DNA from: Norana najaformis
Taxonomy: Eukaryota > Annelida > Clitellata > Crassiclitellata > Hormogastridae
Direction: 5' to 3'
NCBI GenBank assembly: GCA_964023275.1
Contig: OZ029914.1
Coordinates: 12,692,341 to 12,756,340, forward strand
Length of the DNA stretch: 64,000 bases
Under the pieces are notes generated by a model that saw nothing but the letters and a program-made list of their open reading frames with translations, was not told the origin of the DNA and did no database searches. Position 1 is the first letter of the stretch. Each line of letters begins with the position of its first letter. The position numbers and the translations under genes are program-made. Shown here in pieces: positions 9,718 to 20,539 of the stretch.

Positions 9718-11409
9718 ATGCCTCGGAAGTGCGTAAATACTGTGGACAACTTTTGTTACATTTGTGGGGAAGTGACATTTGCCAACCAGAAGAAAAGTAT
9801 CACTTATCAAGTCAAGAAGGCATATCATGCTTACTTCGAATGCAAGGTTGGTGACCAAGACAAGCCATGGGCCCCGCATATATGCTGTGCTACATGTACA
9901 ACACAGCTTTCACAGTGGTTGAATGGCAAAAGACCATCAATGCCGTTTGCAGTTCCCATGGTGTGGAGAGAGCAAAGCAACCACCTAGATGACTGTTACT
10001 TCTGCTTGGTTCCTCCTCTTTCCGGTGGAATAACGAAGCAAAAGAAGTCGACAATAGTCTACCCAAACATTCCGTCAGCATTGAGACCAGTTCCACATGG
10101 TGATGGACTTCCTATTCCAGAACCTCCAGCAGAATATATTTTCCTTGATTCATCTGATGAGGACAAGGGTGAGCCGACATATTCTTCTCCTGGTCCGTCA
10201 GCGTGCAGTGATCCCGATTTTCACTGTGGTGCATCATCAACCCCACACAGAATAACACAGGAAGAACTAAATGACCTTGTTCGTGATTTGGACTTATCCA
10301 AAAACAAGGCAGAATTGCTAGGATCAAGACTCCAACAATGGAATCTTCTAGAAGAAGATGTCACAATTACTTCATATAGAAAGCGCCATCAGCAGTTGGA
10401 ACCTTTCTTTATGAAGGAAGGTAATCTGGTATTCTGTTCCAATATTGACGACCTCATGAATGCCTTACAGATCACTCATGACCCACAAGAATGGAGACTC
10501 TTTGTAGACTCTTCAACACTGAGTCTTAAGGCTGTGCTTTTGCACAATGGAAACCGTCTTCCATCTATTCCATTAGCGCATGCTGTCCACATGAAAGAGA
10601 CATACGATAACCTAAAACAGCTACTGCATTCCATTGACTATAACAGGTACAAATGGCACCTGTGTGGTGATTTGAAGGTAGTTGCCATTTTAATGGGACT
10701 GCAGCAAGGATATACAAAATATATGTGTTTCTTGTGTGAGTGGGATAGCCGAGCAAGAGAGTTGCACTACGTGCGGAAGGAATGGACTCCCAGACAAAAC
10801 ATGGCAGTTGGACAGAAGAATATCCAGCACCCAGCTCTGGTCGAGGCTCACAAAATCCTACTACCACCCCTTCACATCAAACTAGGTTTGGTGAAGAACT
10901 TCGTGAAAGCCATGGACCGCACTTCGCCAGCTTTCCGATACCTGCATGAAAAATTCCCTCGACTCAGCGAAGCAAAGATTAAAGAGGGAGTTTTTGTGGG
11001 TCCTCAGATTAGAGAACTCTTCAAAGATGACCGCTTCAACAACTTGCTGGAGGGTGATGCGAAACAAGCATGGAATGCTTTTCGTCTAGTGTCTACAGAC
11101 TTTCTGGGGAATGTTAGGGCAGAAAACTACAAGGAACTAGTAGAAGACATGCTCAAGCAGTACCAGAAATTTCGCTGCAATATGTCTCTGAAGATGCATT
11201 TCCTTCATTCCCATCTGGATTTCTTCCCTGACAACTGTGGTATGGTTAGTGACGAACATGGCGAACGTTTTCATCAAGATATCGCAACAATGGAGCAAAG
11301 GTACCAGGGAAAATGGTCCACTACAATGTTGGCTGACTACTGCTGGAAACTCCGCAGAGATGCTCCCGAACAGCTGTACAAGAGACAGGCAAAAAAATCT
11401 AAGAACTAG
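9718..11409 (+). CDS. Transposase-like protein of the CACTGG element, 563 aa
   Basis: An intact, intronless frame runs from ATG 9,718 to TAG 11,409 and fills the transposon. The N-terminus is cysteine-rich, with pairs C13-C16, C57-C60 and C93-C96, probably a zinc-binding DNA-recognition domain. A Ser/Pro/acidic linker (about 140-185) follows. The core contains D264 in 'LFVDSSTLSLKAV', D318 in 'HLCGDLKVV', the pair C337-C340 in 'CFLCEW', H386 in 'PPLHIKLGLVKNF', and D512-E513 with E516 in 'SDEHGERFHQD'. These are spaced like a DDE/RNase H-fold nuclease with a CxxC insertion. Proteins of this layout, beginning 'MPRKC' and containing 'GDLK...CFLCEWDSR', are widespread as uncharacterised proteins in invertebrate genomes. 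The role is inferred from position inside the inverted repeats. The start is supported by the upstream TATA box and an A at -3. Confidence 0.85.
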   Translation: MPRKCVNTVDNFCYICGEVTFANQKKSITYQVKKAYHAYFECKVGDQDKPWAPHICCATCTTQLSQWLNGKRPSMPFAVPMVWREQSNHLDDCYFCLVPPLSGGITKQKKSTIVYPNIPSALRPVPHGDGLPIPEPPAEYIFLDSSDEDKGEPTYSSPGPSACSDPDFHCGASSTPHRITQEELNDLVRDLDLSKNKAELLGSRLQQWNLLEEDVTITSYRKRHQQLEPFFMKEGNLVFCSNIDDLMNALQITHDPQEWRLFVDSSTLSLKAVLLHNGNRLPSIPLAHAVHMKETYDNLKQLLHSIDYNRYKWHLCGDLKVVAILMGLQQGYTKYMCFLCEWDSRARELHYVRKEWTPRQNMAVGQKNIQHPALVEAHKILLPPLHIKLGLVKNFVKAMDRTSPAFRYLHEKFPRLSEAKIKEGVFVGPQIRELFKDDRFNNLLEGDAKQAWNAFRLVSTDFLGNVRAENYKELVEDMLKQYQKFRCNMSLKMHFLHSHLDFFPDNCGMVSDEHGERFHQDIATMEQRYQGKWSTTMLADYCWKLRRDAPEQLYKRQAKKSKN

Positions 11410-11501
11410 TCTATGACCTGGTTTTTACAAATATTAACTGTAAGTGTATCACTATTGGCATGCATTGTGCGATATAAAATTACTTCATTTCAGATTACAA
11501 A

Positions 11502-11620
11502 AAAACTAGAGCCAATTCGGCATTTTCACTGTCATATTCGTGTTCAGCACATACAAATTGATAAGAACTGACTAATTTCATTTCAGTAACATGACTTTTG
11601 TAAAAATTTGTTGTCCAGTG
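11502..11620 (-). repeat. Right terminal inverted repeat
   Basis: The mirror blocks of the left end are 'AAAACTAGAGCCAAT' at 11,502-11,516, 'ATATTCGTGTTCAGCACA' at 11,534-11,551 and 'TGTTGTCCAGTG' at 11,609-11,620. The subterminal blocks are better conserved than the sequence between them, suggesting binding sites for the element's protein. Confidence 0.9.
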
Positions 11621-12175
11621 ATTATTGGTTGACAACATCAACCAACTGCGTGAAGGATGAGACTAAGGAACTTGGATAGAAGGATACAAAGAGTTAAGTG
11701 TCATCAGCAGATGGTGGTCTACTGAAGACGATTGTATGAGACTGCTCAGCGGTGTGGTGTACAAATTGAAGAGAATTGGCTCTAGAACGGAACCTCGATG
11801 TGCCGACACCACAAGACAGTTGGAGGAGTTGCAAACAATGACTTGCAGCTTTTACAGATATGGAGACGGAAGACAAGTAGGACTGAAACCAAAGAAGGGC
11901 ATTGCCAGATATGCCGAACCAGGAAGACGGTATTTGAAGAAACAAGTTATAATCGATGGTTTCAAAAGAAGTAGAAATGTGAAGAAGACAGATGTAAGAG
12001 ACTTGCTGATGAATAATGGCAGATACTAAATTATTGTATAGAGAGACAAGCAGAGTGTTTAGTGAATCCAGATTGGTAGGGATTGAGAGGATAGTTAGAA
12101 AAAGGTAATCATTCAGCCGGGCAAGGACAATGCGTTCAGCTAGCTTACAAAGTAAAGAAAAATTGGAATTTTTCT

Positions 12176-12430
12176 TTGTCAAGGTTTGCTATGCTACTTA
12201 TGCAAGCCTTACTCATTCCCGCATTATGCTACTCAAGTCTAAACACTGCCGCTCGGCTGATTGGAGGTATACCTAAATTTGGTCATACAAGCTGCTTCTT
12301 TCTGGAGAAACGGCACTGGTCACCGATGCAAAGCGCATTGAGTGCACTCCATTATATCGCAGGGAGCTATTTACTCGGTCTTATCCATTCCTGGCTGCAA
12401 ATCCCTTCGTTACGATGCGCAAGGTAATCA
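12176..12430 (+). mobile_element. Fragment of another LINE ORF2, plus strand
   Basis: The frame reads 'SSLNTAARLIGGIPKFGH', followed by 'EKRHWSP' and 'HY', the 'NAAARLI...R.DHI....LHWLPI' segment that follows reverse transcriptase in CR1/L2-type LINEs. It lies head-on to the minus-strand LINE at 8.4-12.2 kb. Only this segment survives. Copy B carries it at about 51,050-51,300. Confidence 0.7.
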
Positions 12431-12454
12431 GGTTGTCTCACCAGTTTGAACTTC

Positions 12455-12720
12455 CAGGGTAATCGTAATCGTAATAGTAATCCGGAGATATATACAGAGC
12501 CCAACGAAAGCCACGTCACGCAGACCAGCTTATTCACAGGCGCTCAGTCTTAACAAATTGATAGGCAAAAAGGTTCGGTTCCAGGTCAAGATCCACAAGT
12601 CGGGCAGGGAGACAGCCTGACAGCTACGGTGGGTGGTGTTTGGGATTGGAGCGGAAAAAGATATAAGAGGAAGAAGGAGAGCACTAGAAGCTTCGCTGTA
12701 ATGTGTCCAACTTTCTGGAA
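12455..12720 (-). mobile_element. LINE 3'-tail repeat with GATTAC tail
   Basis: Same family as 6,757-7,150: it begins 'GTAATCGTAATCGTAATAG' and contains 'TTCCAGGTCAAGATCCA' and 'GCTACGGTGGGTGGTGTTTG'. Copy B has it at 51,336-51,600. No coding part remains. Confidence 0.65.
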
Positions 12721-13499
12721 TGAGATGAATTGCAAACTATAACGTGAACGTGAGTTTTCCGATGATCACCTGAACTTGTTAATAACCTGATGTTATTGAC
12801 GAATGGCGGAGATTGCCAAAACCATCTAAATCAAGGGGAGGTCCATGCAAAGTGTTTGTGAGTCGTGGTTGTTTCCATGCTGTGCCTGATACCGAAGACT
12901 AGGCAGGTAGTGTAGATACCAGAGCGCAGTCTGACTGCACATTAAACATGAGCAGGATGGAAGCCTATACAGGCGCTGTATCAGTAGCTGGAGTCAAACA
13001 GGCGGGAAGCACTATGAAGCATACACGACCAAATCCACGGCTGCTATTCATTGCTGGAAGAGAGAGGCTTGCTCCTAACTGCAGTTATCGTTTAGCTAGT
13101 GCCAAGCTGATGATGTAGGTCCGGCCGTTGCGCAACAGCCGGTCATGTAAAACTGGATCAGAGTGGTGAAACGAAACATGAATTGCAGCGGAAAGTATAA
13201 TTATAGTAATCTTGAGAAACCAAAAGAACTGCGCAGTTAACTAATATGGCGTTCAGTCTGGGAATAGATACCAAGCGTGAGACACACAGAGGAAGTTCTG
13301 GGTTGTAAGACTGCAAATCGTCCGAAAAGAGCGCTATCCGTAGAAAGCGCATCCAAAAGGCATGCGTCCACAAAAGGGGTGGCTGTGAATCAATCAAGAG
13401 GAGAAGGGGAGTCTTAATTATCGGTATGTGATATTATTTTGCGATTACTAAAATTCAGTGCTTAGCCCCTTTTGCCTCCTTAATCATGACATCAACATC
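12721..13499. other. No gene; repeat shared with 23.2-23.4 kb
   Basis: No supported gene is seen. The part 12,880-13,010 ('GAGCAGGATGGAAGC') and the part ending 'CCTCCTTAATCATG' near 13,485 have diverged counterparts at 23,300-23,420, so a dispersed repeat is present. The minus-strand frame at 13,158-13,397 has no recognisable domain. Confidence 0.5.
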
Positions 13500-14010
13500 A
13501 AAGGTTAAGGGTTATTATTATTTTTTCCTCGAGGTACATATGATTTCTCGGGACTTAGGTAAAGGCTCTGGAGAAATAAAATGCCTGGGTTTGGCTAATT
13601 CTCCTCAAGTTATGGCAGAAAGAAAGTGCTGCGGAAGGCGACAGTATTAAAGCGTTTTATCGCAACTGATAAGGGCTGGAAAAGATGGCACATTTCTCCC
13701 CTGTCTCCAGATACCAACGTTAGAAAGCGCTCAAGCTACGTGATGCAAATAAACACAGCGTAGTTAATAGGGCCTAGAGTTCATTATTATTATATTAATC
13801 ATTTTTAGCCCGGGGTACATATGATCCATCAGGATTTAAAAACTTATTGGAGAAGATGTAAAGCATCTGGATCACAACGAAATTTGTCTTAAACTCCTGA
13901 CATAACCAAAAGTAAGGAAGGTAAAGAAACTCTTTTCAATGTTATTTTGAAATTCAATGTTGCTTCCCATCGGAATTCGACCCGGCTTCTCCAACTGTAT
14001 ATGATTTTTG
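13500..14010 (+). repeat. Two copies of the AAT-associated dispersed repeat
   Basis: Blocks starting 'CTCGAGGTACATATGATTTC' (13,530) and 'CCCGGGGTACATATGATCC' (13,810) each follow TTATTATT tracts. The first continues through 'AAAGGCTCTGGAGAAATAAA' to 'GTGCTGCGGAAGGCGACAG'. The same stretch lies inverted at 27,245-27,390 beside an AAT/AAC array. This confirms a dispersed element with triplet tails, family unknown. Confidence 0.65.
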
Positions 14011-14059
14011 ACCGATTTTGACCTAAAGCGAACGTCGGTTGATGCCTTGAGAATTATGC

Positions 14060-14165
14060 TTACGGCGCTATAAAGTCATTAGATTAGATTAGGTTCGTTT
14101 ACAATTTAGATTAGAATTTACGTTTAGATCAGATTAGATTCGTCTTACAACGTTTATGTAAAACT
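14060..14165 (+). repeat. Degenerate ATTAG pentanucleotide tract
   Basis: Runs such as 'TTAGATTAGATTAGG' and 'AGATCAGATTAGATTCG' form a loose AGATT array, also seen at 52,945-53,010 and in short form near 16,900 and 54,405. Confidence 0.6.
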
Positions 14166-14509
14166 TTTGTGTTCAAACTGTTAAAACGAGCAATAGTAAA
14201 ACTTTAACCCAAAAGATGTAATCTTAGATTGTTTTTGGAACGAGAAGCAGCAGATGTGTCGTTGTAACATGACTCCAAATGTTAATGTTCTGAGGCGGTT
14301 AAACCAACGTAGAATCACATCACATCAATCGAATAGTAGGACAGCCATTTGCTGTGGTTATAATGTCTTGATAATGAATTGTCAGTTTTCAGTGACGTGA
14401 CAGGATTCAAAGTATAGACTCGGCTATGAATTGATGACATTTCATTATATAAGTGGTTCGTTGTGAACAAACCGTTTGATATTTGTCGGTTTTGTTCTTG
14501 CTGGTCTGG

Positions 14510-14735
14510 AAAACCACGATGAAACCATGCAAAAAACCACGACGCATAGACGCTGATAAAAAACCACGGACAAACCCACGAAGCATAGACGCATTAGCTC
14601 TATGCCTAACCTCCTTGATCAGAAATACTTATTCGGAACAACAATCATAAAACCATAGACGCATTAGCTATATCCCTACAACGAGCGCTTTAACCAGTCG
14701 GCTACCGTGCCCCGTGGACTCTGAATTCTAGGTTC
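14510..14735 (+). repeat. Second satellite-like array followed by a tRNA-like SINE head
   Basis: Units such as 'CCACGACGCATAGACGCTGA' and 'CTCCTTGATCAGAAATACTT' match the array at 7,330-7,560. At 14,690-14,735 the minus strand carries 'GGGGCACGGTAGCCGACTGG', a tRNA-like A-box head. Copy B has the same pair at 53,370-53,590. Confidence 0.65.
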
Positions 14736-17331
14736 TTACATGATCGATGCCCGATACAGTGGTCAGTGGTTGCGGGTATGGGACTCGGTCTGCAATGTAA
14801 GTAGTCTTTTATTCACAGTACAATCACTCTTGGTAAGCAGGCCTCTTTTATACTCCTAGACTAGCATACTTGACTGAATATCCCTATGCTTTGTATTCGA
14901 CAGTTTACGATTAAATAAAATGTCAAAACTAAAATTACCTGACAGTGGCTTAAAAACAATTTGCGAATATTTTAAAAGACAGAGAGGCTAAACGAATAAT
15001 ATTGAGACTAAACTGCCGTCGATGGGTACAGAATGCAAAACGTTATGCTAAAGGAAACTTCACATATCTTCGACAATTGCGAATACGTTGTTTGTAGTAA
15101 GCAACCGTGCATGAGAAAACGCTCACAAAGTCGGGAGTAAATTATCGAGGAACACATTCAGAAATCAAGTAGGCATAAAATGGGTAAAATGTCAAAATAA
15201 TTGTTGTGTTAGATGTCGGAGCTAACGGAGACTTTCGCTGTACAAATGTTTTTATGTTGAACTTCATTACGATGCCCTGCAACAAAACTTTATTTGGTAT
15301 GGCTCTTTGTGCCCAAAATTTAAATAAACAAATGAACAGGTCATGTTAATATTTTTCTTAACCAGGTTTCTATGAAGATTTAATTGACAACAACCTCGTT
15401 TGTGCATGAATATGCTCCAGTTTATTATTGTCTTAATAAATATTCACGACCCATAGCCGCAACGATTTAGATCTAGTTATAGTAATGGTAAATTTGAACT
15501 CGCGATTTTCTCTACCTACATCTTTAAAAATTGTAACTTTGTTAATATTCGTGATAGAAACATGGGTTTTCACTTAATTATTCAACAATACCAGCACGAT
15601 GCAATGCTCAGTTTAGATTTTTGCCCAATTCGTGAGGATTTTCTCAGGCACGGTCACATAAATCTATGGTAGAGTTCATTTCTACCGATTATGATGAAGT
15701 TTCTCATCCAGTTCGCATCGTACAGTTTTCATCGTTTATTCTCGGATTGTCATTCGTAAAGCGAATGTCCTTCGATCAGTGTCTGACATAACGCGAGTGA
15801 GGTTCTAGTTCAATTGAGGAGCAACGACTTTATTGCACGACAAACCTTACTCTATTTACCTGGTAGTGTCGGTAAGACACTAGACAATACGGCTACATTT
15901 CTAACTGCGTTCTATCTCCGAGAGTAGAATCTCAGAGCTAATCGACTGATCTGTGTGGCAACTCAAGCCAGACTGACTTAGTATAGATTCTGTCTGAGGC
16001 TCTCTCGTCCAGCGATATGCGTCGAATCCCCATTGGTCAATAGTTATGGAGTTACACCGGATGGACGCTAGGATTCTCTTTGTCTGAAATCTACAGCTTA
16101 CTCAGCTCGATCTGTCTGCGTATCTTTCTCTGACTGGTTCCGTCTTGCTCTATTGATCTTGGCGTGTTCGCTGGCTTGACTCCGTTTCGATCTGCGTCTG
16201 TATCTGTACATGTTTGGCCTTATGTATTCTTGCCTCTCTCTGCACAGCTCTCTGAGTGGGCTGGTGAGTCAGTTGTATGAAATCTAAGATTTCCTGTCTC
16301 TGTCTGTACAAAGTAATAAATCAGACGCCCTACTGCCTACACGTTGACCAGACCGTTGATATAAACCAGATGTTGGTATCAGTTCTCTGCAATTAGCTGT
16401 CTCTTCATCCTGACCTCCAATAACTTCTATAGTGGCTAGACGTACTGTGCAGTGTGATATACTACAATAGCCTACTTAAATTAACTTGGTTATATATCCG
16501 CGAAAGCCAACGCTCATGACCTCACCTCTGGAGCCGTGGTAAACGATGGGATGTATAGAATTTGAATTATTTAAAGCGACACCTGACCCAAACATTCATG
16601 TCGATTCCGCTATAGATAAAAGAGGCATTTTCTGCATCCATTCATTCGTTCATTCATGCCATTCGTTCTGTCAGTTCTTTGATGTCATTCAGATCTAATC
16701 TTTTTCAACTTGATTACCCACCGTAGCCTAACTTCTGGTGTCTCTGACCTGTCAGAATTCGACCTGGCTTGTCCACTGAATTAAAATAGGCCTAATCAAT
16801 CTTAATGTTCTCCAATTGATTACGATTTCACCTGAAGTGACCATCGATTGATGCCTTGGGCATTTTGATAACGGCACTATAAAAGTCGTCAGATTAGATT
16901 AGATTTTCAAGACGCTCCACTAATCGATTATGCAATCTTTTGTACCCAACTAGACCTGCATTGGAAGAAATGAACCTGGATCATATGTATGGATCCTACG
17001 CTCTTTGGCAATCACATATTAAGGGCGACCGAAAAGGGCGGAGAGAGGGGTCACTCAAATGCAGACAAGGAGATAAATAAATAAATGTGCAGTGGGTGAT
17101 TGGTTATGCCCAGTGAGGACGGCCAAATCTAAATTTGGAACATACTGTTATTTCAGTATAGCCTGTGCCTTACACACCTACTTCAGTTAGACAGTTCGTA
17201 TTGCCTTGGATCTTAATTAATAGAGACCCGCTGCCTGACTCGGCTGCATCGAAGTACCCCACTACATAGCTCAGTTATCCCTGCACTATCAACATGGAAG
17301 CCTAATCTATGTGCACTAGTGCTCCGTTGGA
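14736..17331. other. Gene-free stretch of copy A
   Basis: The first 300 bp are a diverged repeat of 7,960-8,180 ('GAATAATATTGAGACT'). Beyond that I see no gene. The section 15,442-16,800 is absent from copy B and is listed separately. Confidence 0.5.
15442..16800. other. Segment present in copy A only
   Basis: Copy B passes from the sequence before 15,441 to the sequence after 16,801 at 54,309-54,316, with a few extra bases repeating the neighbouring 'TTATTGTCTTAAT'. No terminal inverted repeats, poly-A tail or target duplication flank the segment here. A deletion in copy B therefore fits better than an insertion in copy A. I recognise no gene in it. Confidence 0.75.
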
Positions 17332-17688
17332 GTGTGGAAATCTGCAAAGGGGAAGGGGAAGGTAATGCCGAATGCGGACAAATGCATAGGAGAAATAGAG
17401 GGGTACAAAGTAAGTAGTTCTTTGCGGATATTCTCTATTGATAATCTTAATATAAGCTTAAATTATCCTTACAGTCTTTTCCTTTTATACAACTTGGTTT
17501 CATGGCCTGTTAGTTTAGGCTGAATAGATGTGCATCCTTCCACGGAACAGACGTTCCAGAATGCAAGTCTCAAATCTATGAGCTCTAGTGCCGACGCGGT
17601 TGGCCAGAAAGCGCACGGCCGAAAAGAAGTAGAGGAACACTGCAAAACATGTAGCAGGAGAGATTCGATAGCCTGCTTAATGGTTTAG
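17332..17688 (+). pseudogene. Copy A version of unknown 118-codon frame, two stops
   Basis: The matching frame in copy B (54,852-55,208) is open for 118 codons. Here it is cut after 63 codons, where copy B's 'GGCTCAATGGATG' reads 'GGCTGAATAGATG', giving TGA then TAG. The product is not recognised. Either the frame was never coding or copy A lost it. A diverged homologue of the DNA lies at about 36,480-36,600. Confidence 0.3.
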
Positions 17689-18636
17689 GCAGATACAGGC
17701 TTGCAGTCCGCGGTTCAGTTAACCCTTATATACCCCATTCGAACTACATTCCCGGTGGTAATATTAGTTGACAAGAATAGTTCGCATACGAAATACAAAC
17801 GTATCTCCAGGACTGCATAATGTGTGTAAGATATTCGTGTAAATTACGCTAAAGAACTGGAATTAATTTAACATCTGACGTGACAAGACTGTTAAAATGA
17901 AACGGTTTAGTCTAATTATGTTTTAAAAGGGAAACACGGAATTTTAAATTTTAAATTGGAAACTCCTGAATTTCGCAAATTCTCTGTCCCTTTATCCCCT
18001 TCTTCGTTCACTGTATCTATTACTCCTCAGATATTCCAATTAAAACGAAGTCTCACCTTTCCACTCTGATCTTTCCACTCTTATCTGTCGTCCTGTTTCT
18101 ATCAGCTTAAACACAACCCATCCTAGCTTCCTCTCCCCTCCTCTCTATGGTCTCCTGGCAACTGGACTTGGTTTTTGAAGTGAAATTTTTGGACAACAAT
18201 ACGGACTTGACGCAGAGCTCGTGAATGAGTTGATGCTCTACGCGTAGCTTTTAAGTGGCACTTTAGAAATGTCAAGTTATGGGAAGAATGGCCTGCATTA
18301 GGTCATATTTTAGATTTTTAATCATATATTATGATTTAGTTGTCTTAAATATATATAGCTTTTATTATCAGAAAAAGCAATATTTTAGGAATCTCATATG
18401 AGTAGGCCTATTTTGCAACATTAAGAGTAAAATATGAAAATTCGAAGTTTTCCTTGGTAGTAAAAAAGTCCCTGTACTGGTCACCATGTGGAGCATTGGG
18501 ACAACATATGTGGAGTTCTGGGTCAAACAGCAGATGAGTGTTCTAATCTAATTTTATAGAGAATAAAAGATCACATTCTTATCAAGCTATCAAAACCCTC
18601 AAAAGTTCACTCAGCTGAAAAATGTGACACTGTAGG

Positions 18637-19157
18637 TGTAACGGAAATCGCTATAGCGCCAGGGAGTGATGATGTGGGAGTGATGATGATTGTATTATTG
18701 ATCGATGTCGGCTGCATGTTCTCGCGCTGAAGTCGGCTGCTGTGTGAGCGCTAGGCCCGGCCTGGCCCGGCCCGGCCGGCGGTGATTGCCGCTAGTGATG
18801 GATGCCGCTCGCGCCTAAGAGCTAGAGGCACCGAAGAGCAGGCGGGAACGGGATCGATGTGCTTAGTCAAAACGCTGTTGTTGGGAAGTTAACGGGATAA
18901 TTTTTGGGAAAAAACTTCGTCTTCGTCGCTGTCCAAGAAAGACGAGTTCGCCATTTTTAATCAGGGAGTTGAGCATTTTCTTTTATATTTAATTTGTGGG
19001 CGAATTCTTTGAGCTCATGTCAGACTGCCAATTTTCTATTAGCCCGTAGATTTAGAGTTCGACTTAACGATTGGTGTATCTCAGAACTCGAAGTAGATAA
19101 GGAGTAATAGTTAGGATTGAATCTTTTAGTTAAGAATAAATCTGTGAAACGAAAGAT
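18637..19157 (+). other. Leader, possibly LTR, of the gag-like frame (copy A)
   Basis: From 'TGTAACGGAAATCGC' at 18,637, sequence atypical for the neighbourhood runs up to the coiled-coil frame. It includes a very GC-rich patch, 'GGCCCGGCCTGGCCCGGCCC' (18,755-18,774). A TGTAACGG start is common for Gypsy-type LTRs, and 'GATTGGTGTATCTCAGAAC' near 19,068 could be a primer-binding region. No second LTR is visible, so this is a weak suggestion. Confidence 0.3.
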
Positions 19158-19739
19158 ATGGCTGAATTTAATGATAATTCACAAGCAGATAAGTCCACTT
19201 TAGGATCAGAGTTTGGTAAATTAATAGAGGCCTTACTCGCCTCTTTCTCATCACTAAGAGAAGATTTAGCGGAGCGCCAGAATCAATTGATAGAGAGCCA
19301 GGTTCAATTGCGAGAGGACTTATCACAGCGCCAAGCCGAGTTAGAACATAAATTGAACGAGATTCATTTGGCGCCTACTGCAGACGTTATACAGCGCCCA
19401 GTTTTATAAGAAGATAAGTCTGTCGGGATAGTCACAACGAACCCTTGCGCTCTACCAGAGAGGGTAGCGGCCCACCCGACTGCCACGGACAACATTTGGC
19501 CATCTGATGATCGATCGGCTGAAGAATTTAAACAACTTTCGGTCCTTCGAAGAAGTATAAGATTGAGTTCGAAACCGCCCATTTATTATGGAAAGAGTGA
19601 TGTACGAAGTCGAACTGCAAGTTCGACCAACCTGGATTCGAACCCACCACCTTCACCCGGCAAATCCATAGTTCTTTCCTCCGGGCTGTCCCGACAGCTA
19701 ACGACGGCTTCATTCCACGGAGCAAAAAAAGTTACATAG
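19158..19739 (+). pseudogene. Gag-like coiled-coil frame, nonsense mutation (copy A)
   Basis: The frame starts at ATG 19,158 and codes for a Glu/Gln/Leu-rich coiled coil (residues about 20-72, 'LAERQNQLIESQVQLREDL'). It stops at TAA 19,407-19,409. Copy B has GAA at the same codon, so one G-to-T change ended it. Past the stop the same frame stays open to a TAG at about 19,739, through 'RRSIRLSSKPPIYYG'. A coiled-coil N-terminus is compatible with a retrotransposon gag, but no zinc knuckle, protease or reverse transcriptase follows. On the minus strand near 19,620-19,720 'GGGTTCGAATCC' is a B-box-like tRNA motif, so a SINE may overlap the 3' part. Confidence 0.4.
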
Positions 19740-20539
19740 GTCTACAGTACAAGCAAAAATCTCAATTTTAAACGTTTGCTTTTTACCAGTTCGAGTCATA
19801 AGAATTGCAATTGTGGCATAATTACGTGTTTATGTCAGAGCATTTCTAGTGTGCCCAGTATCTGCATATACATTGAAACACTTTTCCCTGGGGTGCGCTG
19901 TTCTCTCAAAATATGTTCACAATTGGACACTCCCAGTGCAAGCCAAACATGGCTGTCTCATTGTGGGTCAACAATGACTGATGATCTATTATGTCATACT
20001 ATAAACGAGGTATGTTGCAGATGACCTCCAAACTTTCACCATCTGCTTTGCGATATACTGGCTTAAATAATTTCCAAAAATGGAAGATTTATCAGCACCG
20101 GACAATTAATACATTGATAGAGAATGCATGTGGAAAATTTTACATTTATTACCCAAAACTGAAGAGTTACTGTATTTTTGTCAAACGCTTTAATTTTCGC
20201 GACCTAAGACGCTTGTAGAATTTTAATATCAATTGCATTCGTTAGTTGACGCTACAAGCGTTAGTATGTAAGTACGGCTTAGGTACCACTTCTGACCCAG
20301 TGCAGGACATCCTTTCATACTATTACGATTACGATTTCTTCCATATATGTGAATATAAATACTTTACGTGAATATATATATATATATACTACGCGTTGAA
20401 CATAAATATTATTCAGGCTAGTGATTGAAAGGGAATAACAACTAAGTATGGTCGAACAACAGGCTGTTCGCTTACAACTCAAGCCGCCATGACCCTGTGC
20501 ACGGATTCATAGGAACCAGGGTTGCTTACAACAAACGTA
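19740..20539. other. No gene; short AT tract
   Basis: Small open frames at 19,776-20,024 and 19,991-20,218 show no known domain, and comparison with copy B argues against coding (see rejected list). Near 20,322 'TATTACGATTACGAT' recalls the GATTAC tail of the LINE repeats, followed by an AT dinucleotide run to about 20,388. Confidence 0.5.

Larger units (their letters stand above)
9268..11621 (+). mobile_element. Complete DNA transposon with CACTGG ends (CMC/CACTA-like)
   Basis: The ends are 'CACTGGTCAACA' (left) and the inverse of 'CACTGGACAACA' (right), within imperfect terminal inverted repeats of about 110-120 bp. The flanks repeat TTA (9,265-9,267 and 11,622-11,624), while copy B has a single TTA at 50,409-50,411 in otherwise matching sequence. 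This is direct evidence of insertion with a 3-bp target duplication. One intact gene fills the centre. CACTG termini and a 2-4 bp duplication are known for the CMC (CACTA/Mirage/Chapaev) group, so that placement is likely but unproven. The last A at 11,621 has no counterpart at the left end. Confidence 0.9.
8380..12190 (-). mobile_element. L2/CR1-like LINE, broken and split by a DNA transposon
   Basis: The plus-strand halves 8,380-9,267 and 11,622-12,190 form one minus-strand LINE remnant in which the transposon 9,268-11,621 sits. The right half encodes reverse transcriptase sequence on the minus strand: 'LLVSLYNNLVSAIIHQQVSY', then 'FLQIPSSWFGISGNALLWFQ' and 'SYLSS'. The expected 'FD' catalytic segment reads 'SFETIDYNLFL' and the frame is lost before the YADD motif. 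The left half holds the ORF2 C-terminus and 3' untranslated region. Copy B shows the uninterrupted arrangement at 49,560-51,060. Confidence 0.8.

Noticed and set aside
19991..20218. 75-codon frame kept in both copies (57,558-57,785 in copy B)
   Set aside because: The two copies differ at six bases and all six change the amino acid. Real coding sequence under selection would show mostly silent changes, so this is probably not a gene.
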